NCBI GenBank assembly: GCA_002365025.1
Contig: DEYX01000330.1
Span: 1 to 7,968, forward strand
DNA length: 7,968 bases
Origin: Hungatella sp. UBA3147
Lineage (GTDB): Bacteria; Bacillota; Clostridia; Lachnospirales; Lachnospiraceae
Reading direction: 5' to 3'
The notes under the pieces were generated by a model. The model did not search any database and was not told the DNA's origin. It saw only the letters and a list, made by a program, of their open reading frames with translations. The translations under genes were made by a program, and so were the position numbers. Below, piece by piece: positions 1 through 7,669 of the stretch (its first letter is position 1; each line of letters begins with the position of its first letter).

Positions 1-3000
1 GCCTTGATCTCACTGCCGCCTTGCTTTTGAATGGTAAAGATGATTCCGCCAAGGTCTATAAATGGATTTCCTGCCCAGGTGGTCTTTTCAATTACCAGTT
101 CCGGCTTCTCCGGGTTATAAACGTTTACAGTGGAAGGTGTGCTTCCGACTGTAAAGTATCTCCAAAGATCGTTCTCACCGGTATACATGGTAATATAGTT
201 TTTCTGCTGGCCAACGGTCAGGGTTTCCTTTAGCCTATACCGTCCTGCTTTTAAGCCATTGGGTATCTTTACCTGGCCATTGCTTTCCGTGGTATAAGTT
301 CCGATCTTTACATAGCTGTAACTGCCGTTTTCCCACAGATACTGCCAGATTTCAAACTGCACGCCGCTTAAAGGAGTTTTTCCAATGTTGAGAACATTCA
401 GTTCCTCATCGGTTTTTCCAAAGGTACCGGTATCCGGTACGTATCCGTATTTTGCAAGAGTTACCGGATATTGATCCAGCACTGTGTTTATCAGACGGTA
501 TTCCTCAGATTTTCCCTGCTCCCAGAAATACTGGGAATCAATGATATCCTTATTTTTCGGAATTGTCACTTTCAGGTAATGAAGGGTACTGTCCATCTGG
601 ATCTTGGAAGGCGCATATACCTCTTCCAGTCCAAAGAGAACTTTTACCTCTTCATTCTCAAGTTTGAGGATCCTTTCTATACTCGTTTCATCATATCCCT
701 TGCTTTCAAGCTCAGCCTTAAGTTTCCCCATGCTGATCATCTTGGAAAGGGCATAGCCTGTTTTGTTTTCACTGTCGGATTCCAGACCGGTTTCAACCAC
801 TTCCACAGGAAGCAGCTTTTCTTTACTGTCCGGATCCAGAAGCCATATCTGGAATTTAGCCCCGCCTAAAAGAGTTGGCTCTGCATTCGGCTTTCCAGCA
901 TCCTTTAACCATTTGTTTAATGCGATCTGGAAATAGTATGCATCAAGACCTCCCGGTCCTTCTCCATGTTGATTTTTCACCACAGCGATTTGTTCATTCC
1001 GCCCGTTCTCATATAGGTGAAGCATATCATTATATCCTGAATAACCGGAGTCTTTTGGTGCAAATACTGCTACGATCTGCCTTCCTCCTGGCAGCTGATA
1101 TCCTGGTGCTGCCTCATCCTCGACTAGCCAGTATACCTTACCGGTTTCCAAAATGGCGGTATCAAATTCTCCAGCCGCCCTGATTCCTGTCTTCGGATTG
1201 ATCCGGGTGCCGCTCTCATAGCTGTCAACCCTCTCAAACAGGCCTTCATCAGCCAAGTCTTCTAAACGGATTCCTGACAGATCTTTCTCATCCCCCTTCA
1301 TCTTATAAAGGGTGAATTTAGCTCCGTTAACATTTTCCGCTGAATGAGAAGTTCCATCAAATGCCGTTCCATCACAGGCTTTTAATATATTAAACTGAAC
1401 CCATGGCTTATAGTTATAAAGTGGATCGGTATTCTGGATTAAAGAGTCCGCTGTTTCTGCAAGATCCTTACCCGTATATTTCACTGCATTGTACGTACCT
1501 GCCTCTAAATCTGAAACAAAAAGAGTTTTTGGCGGTTCGCTATTACCTTCTGCCAAAGGTGTTTTATCCATCATATTCAGATCAAAACCAAAGCCGGTCT
1601 CTTCCTTAGTGGGAACCCGAACCTCAACCACATAATAGGTATCATTCCGGTTAATATCATAGAAGGTTGCAATTCCGTCATAGGTATTGGTGGTTTCTGT
1701 TTTCACGCAGTCTGCTGTGATGCCGTCTGCACTTGCCTTATAGAGGGCCAGTTTTACGTTTCCAAGAACATGATCCACCGGATAGAATTGATAATTCCAT
1801 CCATCTCTCCAATATTTCTGGGTGCGGATGGTCAGCTTGGGTTCATTCTTAATAACAAGCGGACTTCCGTTTGTATCCCCATTGACCGTAGTAATGACTA
1901 CGCCTTCCATTAAAGTAGTCGTTAAAATTTCATGGGAAGGCAGATATCCATTCGGCGGTGTTATTTCAGCAATAACATAAGCAATCCTGCTTCCATCGGT
2001 GTCGAAGATCTTAAGACTTGTGCTGTCAAAGGTTGCCTGACCGCTCCCGCTGGTAGTTGCCGTCTGAATCGGATTAAGAATGCTGCTTTCCCAATTATTT
2101 ACATCAAATCCTTCCGCTTTAAAAATACCAAAAACTGCCCCGTTCACAGTGATATCTCTCAAAGCATCTTTTTTGGTGACCGTTACTTTTCCATAATCCT
2201 TATAATTCACTAACGGCTTATTCGGACCAGCCAGATAGAGAGCCAGATTCTTTTCGTTGCTTGCAGATGCTGCGGTTATGGTGACCGGTCCATAATAAAC
2301 ATCGGTTCCATGAACCTCATAACCTGGATCACCCGGATGGGCACCTTGTGCTCTCTCAGCATCAGAAAGCAAATAATAAGGATTGATATTACTGCTTGGA
2401 ACCACTTCTTTAAAGTAATACGTTCCAGGAGCAAGCTGAGTTGAAGCACTGGAATTCAAACTGCCTGCAATTGTAAAGTCACTACCGTTCTTTACATAGA
2501 CCTCAAATGGTATTACTGCATTTTGATTTGCCGTTCCGTTTGCATCGTATTGTGTCTTCTTGATGGAAACGGATTTATGTGGCTTATTTTCAAAGATCCG
2601 GCGAGTCTCCATGTTTCCCTGGGAAAACCATCGTTCCAGATCTGCTTTTAGAACAGGCCCATTTGGAGTTGTGATCTTAATGTCATTCCCTTTTACAAAA
2701 TTAACAGGAGCCAATATTTCTTCAATGATATAGTCTGTTCCGGGATCAAGAATAACATATGTCCCCTCATTGGATACCGCACCGTTAAAAATCACTGTTT
2801 GATCGGCATCTCTTGTAATTTTAAATTGTGCTGTTATCGGATTTTTATTATCTGTGATATCAACCTTATAAAGCCAGTAAGGAATCTTCTGAGGAATGTT
2901 ATAGGCCTTTACGGTCGTATCACTTTCTCTGGTTACCTTATAAGGACCGATGAAAACCTTATCCTCCGAAGTAACCGTCTTCGCAGAATCCTCTGGTTCC

Positions 3001-6000
3001 AGCCTTCCGCTGCTGTTAATCTCAGACCAATAGTATTCCTTTGTTACATCAAGGCCTTTTACGAGAATTTCTCCTTTGCCATCTGTTGTATAAACTTTTT
3101 GTGGCAATACTTCAGTAAAGTCATTCCCAACTTTATAATATAGGTTAAACTGGAATCCACTTTTTGAAGCATTCTTATTTAAGCTATTGCTGTTAATGGA
3201 CCAGGATTCCTTTTTAAGTTTTAAGGTACCGCCCTTATTATTTTTCAAATCTACCTGAGTCATCTTTAAGGCTTCGAGATTAAAGGTCTTATTAATGTAA
3301 GTCTTATTCTCCTTTGTTTCCTGTGAAAAACCGTCTTTGTTTTCATTTCCGTCGGAATATCCTTCAGGAACTTCTTCAACGACGCGGTACTCAATTAATT
3401 TGCCGCTTCCATCAAAAACCGGAAGTGCCGCAGTAAACTGGCTTGCGTTATCAAGAGAGTATTTGGTTTTGAAGCCAACACTCACTTTTTTCCATGTTCC
3501 CTCCACATTCTCCTCAAACCAGAACTTATTGTCAAAGTCTCCTCTGTAGGCACCGGGTACTTTTATATAATCACCCTTATCATCCTGCATCCACTTTGTT
3601 ACATTTACCTTTGCTTCATTTAATGTGTTGACAAGGATGTTATTCCCGGTTTTTACAGGTGATGTCTTACCGGCCTCTACGATCACTTGATAATCATGAT
3701 TGTCAATGATATAACCATTGGCACTTTTTTCTCTCACAATATAATCGCCAGGCGTAACAGGCTTAAACAACACATATCCCTTGTTATCTGATTTTACGGT
3801 TTTAACCTCTGAAAGACTTCCATCTTCATTTTTCTGATAAAGAGTGAATTCTGCTCCATCCAAAGCTGCTAAATTTGTTTCAATAAGATTTACACTGATC
3901 CAGGAACGGGCCTTCTTATAAAACTCAATCGCTCCTTTTCCAATGACTTCGTTTACTACCGTGATCTCTGCTTTTTCATCAGCCTTTAAGGTAACTTTAA
4001 TATCATCTCCACTTACAACGGCATTTGTTCCCACCTTTGCAAAACTGAATTGGGTTCCAACAGGATTTGACTTCTCTTTGATCACATAGGTTCCCGGATC
4101 CACCTGAATCTGGATACAGCCATCGTCCCCCGTCTCGTAGAATCCGCTTTCCGTCTCTTCGTTTGAAGGATTGACTGCAATGTTATTATTGTTGATTTTC
4201 TGACTATGACTGTCTATAACCGTATAATTGTCATAAGGCGTTTGGCTGTTGTCAGAATCCAGGGAATAGATCTCGAAACCAGCCATCCCAGGATATTCTT
4301 TTTCCATGGCCAAGTCATATTTCCGGGTAAAGCCAAGGCCCTCGTCAATTTCTTTCTTTATCTTGATAACTGCAGGCTTATTGACTTCATGGACCGCAAC
4401 ATTCACATCAGAATCTTCTGTCACCTGCTGTTCTGCTCCTAACTTCACATATTCCAGATGAGCCTTATTATTTATGGTAAATACGGACATGTTCTCTGCA
4501 CGCTCATCATTGTATTTCAGCAAAAACGGTTCATAGGGATAGCGGGCGGTTACCAGATAGGAGCTGTAGGTAGGTGCCTGATCCGATACATAAATGTGGT
4601 CTGCTTCGTTTTGTCCCTGGGTTTTAAATTGATCAATGGTAATGGACCCATCCTCGTTATTAATCACATGGACAGCAGATCCGTCTCCCCATGTGGCTGT
4701 TACGGAGACAGGCTTCATGGCCTCAGGTGCATGTTCCGTAAGGATCTTAAGGGAGTCTGTAATCTTAAAAGAATCCTCCTCAAAACCGGTACGGCCATAG
4801 GTCTGGTAAATCGTTCCGCCCGGCTGTCTGGATATATCGCCTGAGCTTCCATACATACCTACTTCAATCAGATAGGTAATGTCCACAAATTCAGGGTTTT
4901 CTGCGCTGTCTCTTACCACCGTATAAGAGTTATCCGCAGGGCTTACACTCTTTTTAATATGCCATGCATCATCGGATACAAGAGTCATTGTGGTATCCGC
5001 CGGCTGTTCCGCATAAGTTATTGTTTCAATATTTCCCGGATAAGTCACATGTTCCTTATCTGTCTTATCCGCTACCTTAACGTCAGCATAGAAAACCACA
5101 CTGTCCTGAGGCAGTGTAAATTCCTCACCAACCGCTCTTTTTCCATTTCCGTCAATATAGGCATTCATGGTTATACTGTCTGATTTGCCTGGACGGATCA
5201 CATTCTGCACATCTCCCACGCTGATTTCATAAACTTTTCCCTCACCATCAGAAGATACCAGTTTCACTTTTCCGGGCTGCTCTTCTATGGCAATGCCGTC
5301 AGGAACCGTAAAGAAGATTTTTGCATTCTCATAGAAATCAAACAAAGAAAGCTTTCCTCCTGCAGCATATTCGTACAGAGGTGCTGCCTGCATGGTATAA
5401 GTGATCGTATAGGTATATAAAATTCCTGCCTTTATGGAACCGGTTTTGCTTTGAGAAAGATTTACTTCAACCGCTTCCTTCTTATCCGCAGCATCTGGTC
5501 CATAATAAGCCAGAGCCGTTTCATAAGGACTTAGCTTTCCTTCAATGTCCACCTCGGTATTTAACAGGGTTATTCCATAACTGTGGACTACCATTCCAAA
5601 GGATGGCTGGCTGAGAAAAGAGAATAAATTTATCTTCCTATCCTCTCCATTTAAGGTGGCCATATCTGTTCCCATCAGGGCTGCCCGTTCCTCTTCAGAC
5701 AGGATCTTCGTATCCCCTACAGAAACAAGATCAGCATCTTCGCTGCCGGAATCACCCATGTCTGCTTCTGAAGCTGTTGCCTGTGTATTTTCAAAACTGA
5801 AAAGCACAGGGACTTCATGCCTTGATACTGAGAAATCATTAATACTCAGGCTGCTTACAGAAAATTCTTCCCCGGATCCTTCCGGACTAGAATCTTCCTC
5901 TTTGACTGCATTCTCTGGTTTTTCTGCGGCTTCCCTGGAATGCTCTTCCGCTTTAGATTCTTTCCCATCTTCTGTCTGGCTTTGTGTTTCTTCAGCCGGC

Positions 6001-6830
6001 TCCGAAAGATTCTTATCAGCCTCACTGCTTTCCTGTGCCTCGGTTTTCTGGCTCTCGGTTTCCTGGTTCTCGGTTTCCTGGTTCTCGGTTTCTTCCGCAT
6101 CCGTCTCCTGAACCTTGGTCTCTTCCTCTGTTACAGCAACTGTTTCCTTGATCCCGGCACTTCCGGAACTCCCAGAGCCTCCGGATTGTTTCCCGGTTGA
6201 GGATGGCTGTTCGGAAGTCTTTGTACGTTCCCCTATCACTGCAAATTCTTCCATCTGAGCGTCTGTGATCATTAAATCATCACCAATGATCCGCAGCCTG
6301 AATTCACAATCCCGGTCCTTATAACCGTTGACACCAATGATCTGAATATTCTTTAAGAATGATTCCTGCCTGATCCGATCAGATTTATCGGCTTCGAAAA
6401 ATGGTTCTCCCTCCAAGGTATCAGATACCACCACCAGATACATGGCTTTTCCAATCTTTTTCTGGAGCACCAGAGTCTTACCCTCCAGTTCTTCATACAA
6501 TTTTCCTATGACCAGATTCTTTTGATCCCCTTCAAAAGGGATTAAATCTTCCTTTAATTCCGGTCTTCTGTCATAATCTTTTTTAAGAACCTTTTCAATG
6601 GCTGACTGGGTGACTTGGACATCAATAATCCTTGCCGCTTCGGATGGAGTTGCTTCCGACGGAGATGCTTTCCCTGCATTGAATGAAGATTCACTTCTTC
6701 GCGCTGTAGTCTCAGAGGCATATGCGGTAGTAACTGTAAGCTGTGATATATTTCCGGAAACAATCGCAGCTGTCAGCAACCAGGCAATTACCCTTTTTAA
6801 GCGATGCACATTTTTCACTGCACCATTCAT
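1..6830 (-). CDS. Giant multi-domain CnaB/SpaA-type surface adhesin, 3' end outside window
   Basis: A single open frame of 2276 codons runs from ATG 6830-6828 through codon 3-5 with no stop, and continues past the left edge. The start is fixed by an AAGGAGG ribosome binding site 7 bases upstream and by a signal peptide right after it. Order of parts by residue: signal peptide 1-38; SPSEA/TPSEA repeat 56-65; unrecognised globular domain about 67-197; acidic Glu/Ser/Thr/Gln linker about 202-322; two beta-rich head domains about 398-612 and 618-800; then CnaB-like modules from 818 to the edge. Family knowledge: such proteins are exported, usually sortase-anchored, and stand off the cell as adhesins or pilin-like stalks stiffened by isopeptide bonds. 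The cell-wall anchor is not visible, and no sortase gene is in the window. It is transcribed divergently from bioY. Ligand unknown. The broad class is secure; the precise role (adhesin, pilin or matrix protein) is not. Confidence 0.93.
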   Translation of the reverse strand, partial: MNGAVKNVHRLKRVIAWLLTAAIVSGNISQLTVTTAYASETTARRSESSFNAGKASPSEATPSEAARIIDVQVTQSAIEKVLKKDYDRRPELKEDLIPFEGDQKNLVIGKLYEELEGKTLVLQKKIGKAMYLVVVSDTLEGEPFFEADKSDRIRQESFLKNIQIIGVNGYKDRDCEFRLRIIGDDLMITDAQMEEFAVIGERTKTSEQPSSTGKQSGGSGSSGSAGIKETVAVTEEETKVQETDAEETENQETENQETESQKTEAQESSEADKNLSEPAEETQSQTEDGKESKAEEHSREAAEKPENAVKEEDSSPEGSGEEFSVSSLSINDFSVSRHEVPVLFSFENTQATASEADMGDSGSEDADLVSVGDTKILSEEERAALMGTDMATLNGEDRKINLFSFLSQPSFGMVVHSYGITLLNTEVDIEGKLSPYETALAYYGPDAADKKEAVEVNLSQSKTGSIKAGILYTYTITYTMQAAPLYEYAAGGKLSLFDFYENAKIFFTVPDGIAIEEQPGKVKLVSSDGEGKVYEISVGDVQNVIRPGKSDSITMNAYIDGNGKRAVGEEFTLPQDSVVFYADVKVADKTDKEHVTYPGNIETITYAEQPADTTMTLVSDDAWHIKKSVSPADNSYTVVRDSAENPEFVDITYLIEVGMYGSSGDISRQPGGTIYQTYGRTGFEEDSFKITDSLKILTEHAPEAMKPVSVTATWGDGSAVHVINNEDGSITIDQFKTQGQNEADHIYVSDQAPTYSSYLVTARYPYEPFLLKYNDERAENMSVFTINNKAHLEYVKLGAEQQVTEDSDVNVAVHEVNKPAVIKIKKEIDEGLGFTRKYDLAMEKEYPGMAGFEIYSLDSDNSQTPYDNYTVIDSHSQKINNNNIAVNPSNEETESGFYETGDDGCIQIQVDPGTYVIKEKSNPVGTQFSFAKVGTNAVVSGDDIKVTLKADEKAEITVVNEVIGKGAIEFYKKARSWISVNLIETNLAALDGAEFTLYQKNEDGSLSEVKTVKSDNKGYVLFKPVTPGDYIVREKSANGYIIDNHDYQVIVEAGKTSPVKTGNNILVNTLNEAKVNVTKWMQDDKGDYIKVPGAYRGDFDNKFWFEENVEGTWKKVSVGFKTKYSLDNASQFTAALPVFDGSGKLIEYRVVEEVPEGYSDGNENKDGFSQETKENKTYINKTFNLEALKMTQVDLKNNKGGTLKLKKESWSINSNSLNKNASKSGFQFNLYYKVGNDFTEVLPQKVYTTDGKGEILVKGLDVTKEYYWSEINSSGRLEPEDSAKTVTSEDKVFIGPYKVTRESDTTVKAYNIPQKIPYWLYKVDITDNKNPITAQFKITRDADQTVIFNGAVSNEGTYVILDPGTDYIIEEILAPVNFVKGNDIKITTPNGPVLKADLERWFSQGNMETRRIFENKPHKSVSIKKTQYDANGTANQNAVIPFEVYVKNGSDFTIAGSLNSSASTQLAPGTYYFKEVVPSSNINPYYLLSDAERAQGAHPGDPGYEVHGTDVYYGPVTITAASASNEKNLALYLAGPNKPLVNYKDYGKVTVTKKDALRDITVNGAVFGIFKAEGFDVNNWESSILNPIQTATTSGSGQATFDSTSLKIFDTDGSRIAYVIAEITPPNGYLPSHEILTTTLMEGVVITTVNGDTNGSPLVIKNEPKLTIRTQKYWRDGWNYQFYPVDHVLGNVKLALYKASADGITADCVKTETTNTYDGIATFYDINRNDTYYVVEVRVPTKEETGFGFDLNMMDKTPLAEGNSEPPKTLFVSDLEAGTYNAVKYTGKDLAETADSLIQNTDPLYNYKPWVQFNILKACDGTAFDGTSHSAENVNGAKFTLYKMKGDEKDLSGIRLEDLADEGLFERVDSYESGTRINPKTGIRAAGEFDTAILETGKVYWLVEDEAAPGYQLPGGRQIVAVFAPKDSGYSGYNDMLHLYENGRNEQIAVVKNQHGEGPGGLDAYYFQIALNKWLKDAGKPNAEPTLLGGAKFQIWLLDPDSKEKLLPVEVVETGLESDSENKTGYALSKMISMGKLKAELESKGYDETSIERILKLENEEVKVLFGLEEVYAPSKIQMDSTLHYLKVTIPKNKDIIDSQYFWEQGKSEEYRLINTVLDQYPVTLAKYGYVPDTGTFGKTDEELNVLNIGKTPLSGVQFEIWQYLWENGSYSYVKIGTYTTESNGQVKIPNGLKAGRYRLKETLTVGQQKNYITMYTGENDLWRYFTVGSTPSTVNVYNPEKPELVIEKTTWAGNPFIDLGGIIFTIQKQGGSEIK
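3..4379 (-). other. Stalk of eleven complete CnaB/SpaA-like modules plus part of a twelfth
   Basis: Residues 818 to the edge. Each complete module has a Lys in its first strand, an aromatic-x3-Glu and a terminal Asn. By module (Lys / Glu / Asn): 825 or 826/919/960; 972 or 973/1034/1068; 1079/1152/1180; 1206 or 1207/1270/1311; 1322/1371/1415; 1424 or 1425/1475/1542; 1553 or 1554/1622/1662; 1672/1736/1806; 1817/1904/1953; 1973/2070/2115; 2127/2202/2239. A twelfth begins with K2249. PGTY or PGDY precedes the Glu in modules 1, 2 and 6, with PGTDY in module 5. Asn-to-Asn spacing varies from about 104 to 162 residues, and the modules are strongly diverged from each other. Family knowledge: the Lys-Asn bond, promoted by the Glu, gives mechanical and protease resistance. 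Confidence 0.82.
4431..5639 (-). other. Adhesin-like head region: two beta-rich domains
   Basis: Residues about 398-612 and 618-800. The first domain contains a strand-rich segment with YTYTITYTM (residues 472-480) and FFTVPDGIAI, like the N-terminal domains of MSCRAMM or pilin-type proteins. The second begins WHIKKSV (K626/K627), has a central ITDSL (D692) and ends INNKAHLEY (N787/N788). This Lys, Asp, Asn arrangement is what is expected of larger CnaA/DUF11-like isopeptide domains. No thioester motif is evident, and there is no Cys in this stretch. Ligand binding is inferred only from its position at the tip of the stalk. Confidence 0.6.
5865..6227 (-). other. Acidic low-complexity linker in the surface protein
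   Basis: Residues about 202-322 are dominated by Glu, Ser, Thr, Gln, Lys and Gly, opening with a Gly/Ser-rich stretch (GGSGSSGSAG) and followed by reiterated ETE/NQE/ESQ motifs. There are almost no aromatic or large hydrophobic residues, so it is probably disordered. It separates the small N-terminal domain from the head domains and may act as a flexible, heavily charged tether. The boundaries are approximate. Confidence 0.8.
6041..6092 (-). repeat. 15-bp tandem repeat (about 3.5 copies) in the acidic linker
   Basis: Units at 6041-6055, 6056-6070 and 6071-6085 follow the pattern CGGTTTCCTGGTTCT on the plus strand. The second and third copies are identical, the first differs at two bases, and a partial copy follows. 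They encode the repeating pentapeptide NQETE (ESQKTE in the diverged copy). Because the unit is a multiple of three, copy-number change would alter linker length without shifting the frame. Confidence 0.85.
6240..6632 (-). other. Unrecognised N-terminal domain of the surface protein
   Basis: Residues about 67-197. After the PSEA spacer the sequence changes to a balanced alpha/beta-looking composition. Alternating hydrophobic strands include KTLVLQ and AMYLVVVSD, with IQIIGVNGYKDRDCEF and FRLRIIGDDLMI further on, plus an early charged helix-like stretch (IEKVLKKDYDRRPELK). One Cys (C175) is present. It is not a CnaB module: I see no Lys/Glu/Asn triad and no PGxY motif. It looks like a folded exposed cap rather than linker. 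I do not recognise the family. Confidence 0.5.
6637..6666 (-). repeat. Two degenerate 15-bp tandem repeats coding (S/T)PSEA
   Basis: Two adjacent 15-base units (6637-6651 and 6652-6666, differing at four positions) encode TPSEA and SPSEA near the mature N-terminus (residues 56-65). They give a short Pro/Ser/Glu spacer right after the signal peptide. I know similar short SEA(T/S)P-like tracts from clostridial surface proteins by general impression only; no function is claimed. Confidence 0.7.
6717..6830 (-). other. Signal peptide of the surface protein
   Basis: Residues 1-38. A basic n-region (K6, H9, R10, K12, R13) is followed by a hydrophobic stretch around residues 14-24 (VIAWLLTAAIV), then a polar c-region ending in Ala36-Tyr37-Ala38 before Ser39, a good AxA signal peptidase I site. 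The region between the hydrophobic core and AYA is rather long (about 12 residues), so an earlier cleavage is possible. No YSIRK-type motif is present. The segment shows the protein is exported by the Sec route and supports the chosen start codon. Confidence 0.85.
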
Positions 6831-6836
6831 ACTCTA

Positions 6837-6844
6837 ACCTCCTT
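6837..6844 (-). promoter_or_regulatory. Ribosome binding site of the surface protein gene
   Basis: Read on the minus strand this is AAGGAGGT, a near-perfect anti-Shine-Dalgarno match. AAGGAGG ends 7 bases before the ATG at 6830, so it decides the start. A strong site is consistent with high translation of a long exported protein. Confidence 0.92.
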
Positions 6845-6979
6845 TTTACTTCTATCTTCATGAAATAATCTATTGATAAGCCAAAAGCTGTATTTTCTAT
6901 TTATTCAGTATATAATCCGTTGGTTACAATCTGGTTATATTATCCTGGTTTTCAAAAAAAATCTTTGTAACCATTTTTG

Positions 6980-7012
6980 ATTGTTAACCTTTTTAAATTA
7001 TTGGTTGACAAT
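6980..7012. promoter_or_regulatory. BirA-like biotin operator upstream of bioY
   Basis: An inverted repeat with arms TTGTTAACC (6981-6989) and GGTTGACAA (7003-7011) is separated by 13 bases. The arms are complementary at 8 of 9 positions, and 9 of 10 when the flanking A and T are included. The arms resemble those of the BirA (biotin-protein ligase/repressor) operator family (TTGTnAACC ... GGTTnACAA). The right arm covers the bioY -35 hexamer, so a bound repressor would block transcription, as expected for a biotin transporter gene shut off when biotin is plentiful. I am unsure that the arm spacing matches the family norm exactly; birA itself is not in the window. Confidence 0.68.
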
Positions 7013-7033
7013 TGATTCAGCATGTGTTACCAT
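7005..7033 (+). promoter_or_regulatory. bioY promoter (sigma-A type)
   Basis: A perfect TTGACA -35 box (7005-7010) is followed after a 17-base spacer by TACCAT (7028-7033), which matches four of six -10 consensus bases including the conserved T1, A2 and T6. Transcription would begin near 7040, giving a leader of about 30 bases to the ATG at 7073. This placement rules against translation from the upstream in-frame ATG at 7022, which lies inside the promoter. Confidence 0.72.
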
Positions 7034-7056
7034 GCCAATAGAATTTTATACCAGAT

Positions 7057-7063
7057 AAGGGAG
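7057..7063 (+). promoter_or_regulatory. bioY ribosome binding site
   Basis: AAGGGAG lies 9 bases before the ATG at 7073. It is a good but not perfect Shine-Dalgarno sequence, and it selects 7073 over the upstream in-frame ATG at 7022, which has no comparable site. Confidence 0.75.
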
Positions 7064-7072
7064 CATGATCTT

Positions 7073-7654
7073 ATGAATACAGCAAAATCGTTTCAAACAA
7101 AGAGCTCAACCGCAAACCGGATAACGACAAAGGAACTGGTCCTGGCCGGTATGTTTGCGGCTGTTCTTGCCGTAATTTCCCAACTATCTATCCCTATGCC
7201 AACAGGTGTTCCCATTACCATCCAGATCTTTGGAGTGGCACTAATAGGAACCGTGTTAGGGTGGAAGCTGGGCTTTTTAGCAACTCTGATTTACCTCCTC
7301 TTAGGCGCCGTGGGCCTGCCGGTCTTTTCAAACTTTCGCGGAGGCATCCAATTCTTGCTGGATCTTACCGGCGGTTACAAATGGGGCTGGCTGATTATGG
7401 TGCTCCTCTGCGGCATCAGGCCGAAAACCGGCAGCAAGCCACTAAACACAATCCTTATATTTCTCCTTCCGATTCTTGGTACTCTCCTGGATGAAGCCAT
7501 CGGAGGCCTTCAATGGGCAGCATTATCCGGAGATATGTCGGTATCAGCCGTATTTTCCTATTCCATAGTGGCATTTGTTCCCAAGGACATTATACTTACA
7601 GTGATTGCTGTTATCACCGGAATTCCTATTCGAAAAGCTGTATCACAGCAATGA
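7073..7654 (+). CDS. bioY: Biotin transporter BioY, substrate-binding (S) component
   Basis: A 193-residue integral membrane protein, a normal length for BioY. Family knowledge: BioY binds biotin and imports it with the ECF energizing module (EcfA/EcfA'/EcfT), which is not encoded here. Visible features: a short polar N-terminus (1-19), then hydrophobic helices at about 20-38, 46-63, 65-82, 103-114, 124-139 and 157-182. Family-type motifs are PMPTGVPITIQ (41-51), GLPVF (81-85) followed by a Gly-rich loop ending TGGY (99-102), and VPKD (169-172) before the last helix. The frame extends upstream to an ATG at 7022, but that start lies within the promoter and has no ribosome binding site, so 7073 is preferred. 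It is monocistronic by its own promoter and terminator. The BirA-like operator at its promoter independently supports a biotin role. Two basic insertions near 115-121 and 186-188 fit cytoplasmic loops. Confidence 0.93.
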   Translation: MNTAKSFQTKSSTANRITTKELVLAGMFAAVLAVISQLSIPMPTGVPITIQIFGVALIGTVLGWKLGFLATLIYLLLGAVGLPVFSNFRGGIQFLLDLTGGYKWGWLIMVLLCGIRPKTGSKPLNTILIFLLPILGTLLDEAIGGLQWAALSGDMSVSAVFSYSIVAFVPKDIILTVIAVITGIPIRKAVSQQ

Positions 7655-7669
7655 TAAAGATTCTGACCG

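Noticed and set aside
471..869. Plus-strand open frame of 132 codons, and similar plus-strand frames throughout 1-6830
   Set aside because: All lie antisense within the continuous minus-strand surface-protein frame, have no recognisable protein features, and generally lack ribosome binding sites.
5855..6100. Minus-strand Lys/Arg-rich frame with repeated KPRTRKPR-like pattern
   Set aside because: It is an out-of-frame reading of the 15-bp repeat and acidic linker; the in-frame product has a signal peptide and domain structure and continues across it.
5656..6111. Plus-strand Ser-rich frame of 151 codons
   Set aside because: Its Ser/Val richness is the complement of the Glu/Thr/Gln-rich linker and repeats of the minus-strand gene; it is a shadow.
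6907..6912. Possible -10 box TATACT (minus strand) for the surface protein gene
   Set aside because: Five of six bases match the consensus, but no acceptable -35 hexamer lies 16-18 bases upstream. I could not call the promoter with confidence.
7022..7072. Upstream in-frame ATG extending BioY by 17 residues
   Set aside because: It lies inside the predicted promoter, overlapping the spacer and -10 region, lacks a ribosome binding site, and adds residues unlike a BioY N-terminus.
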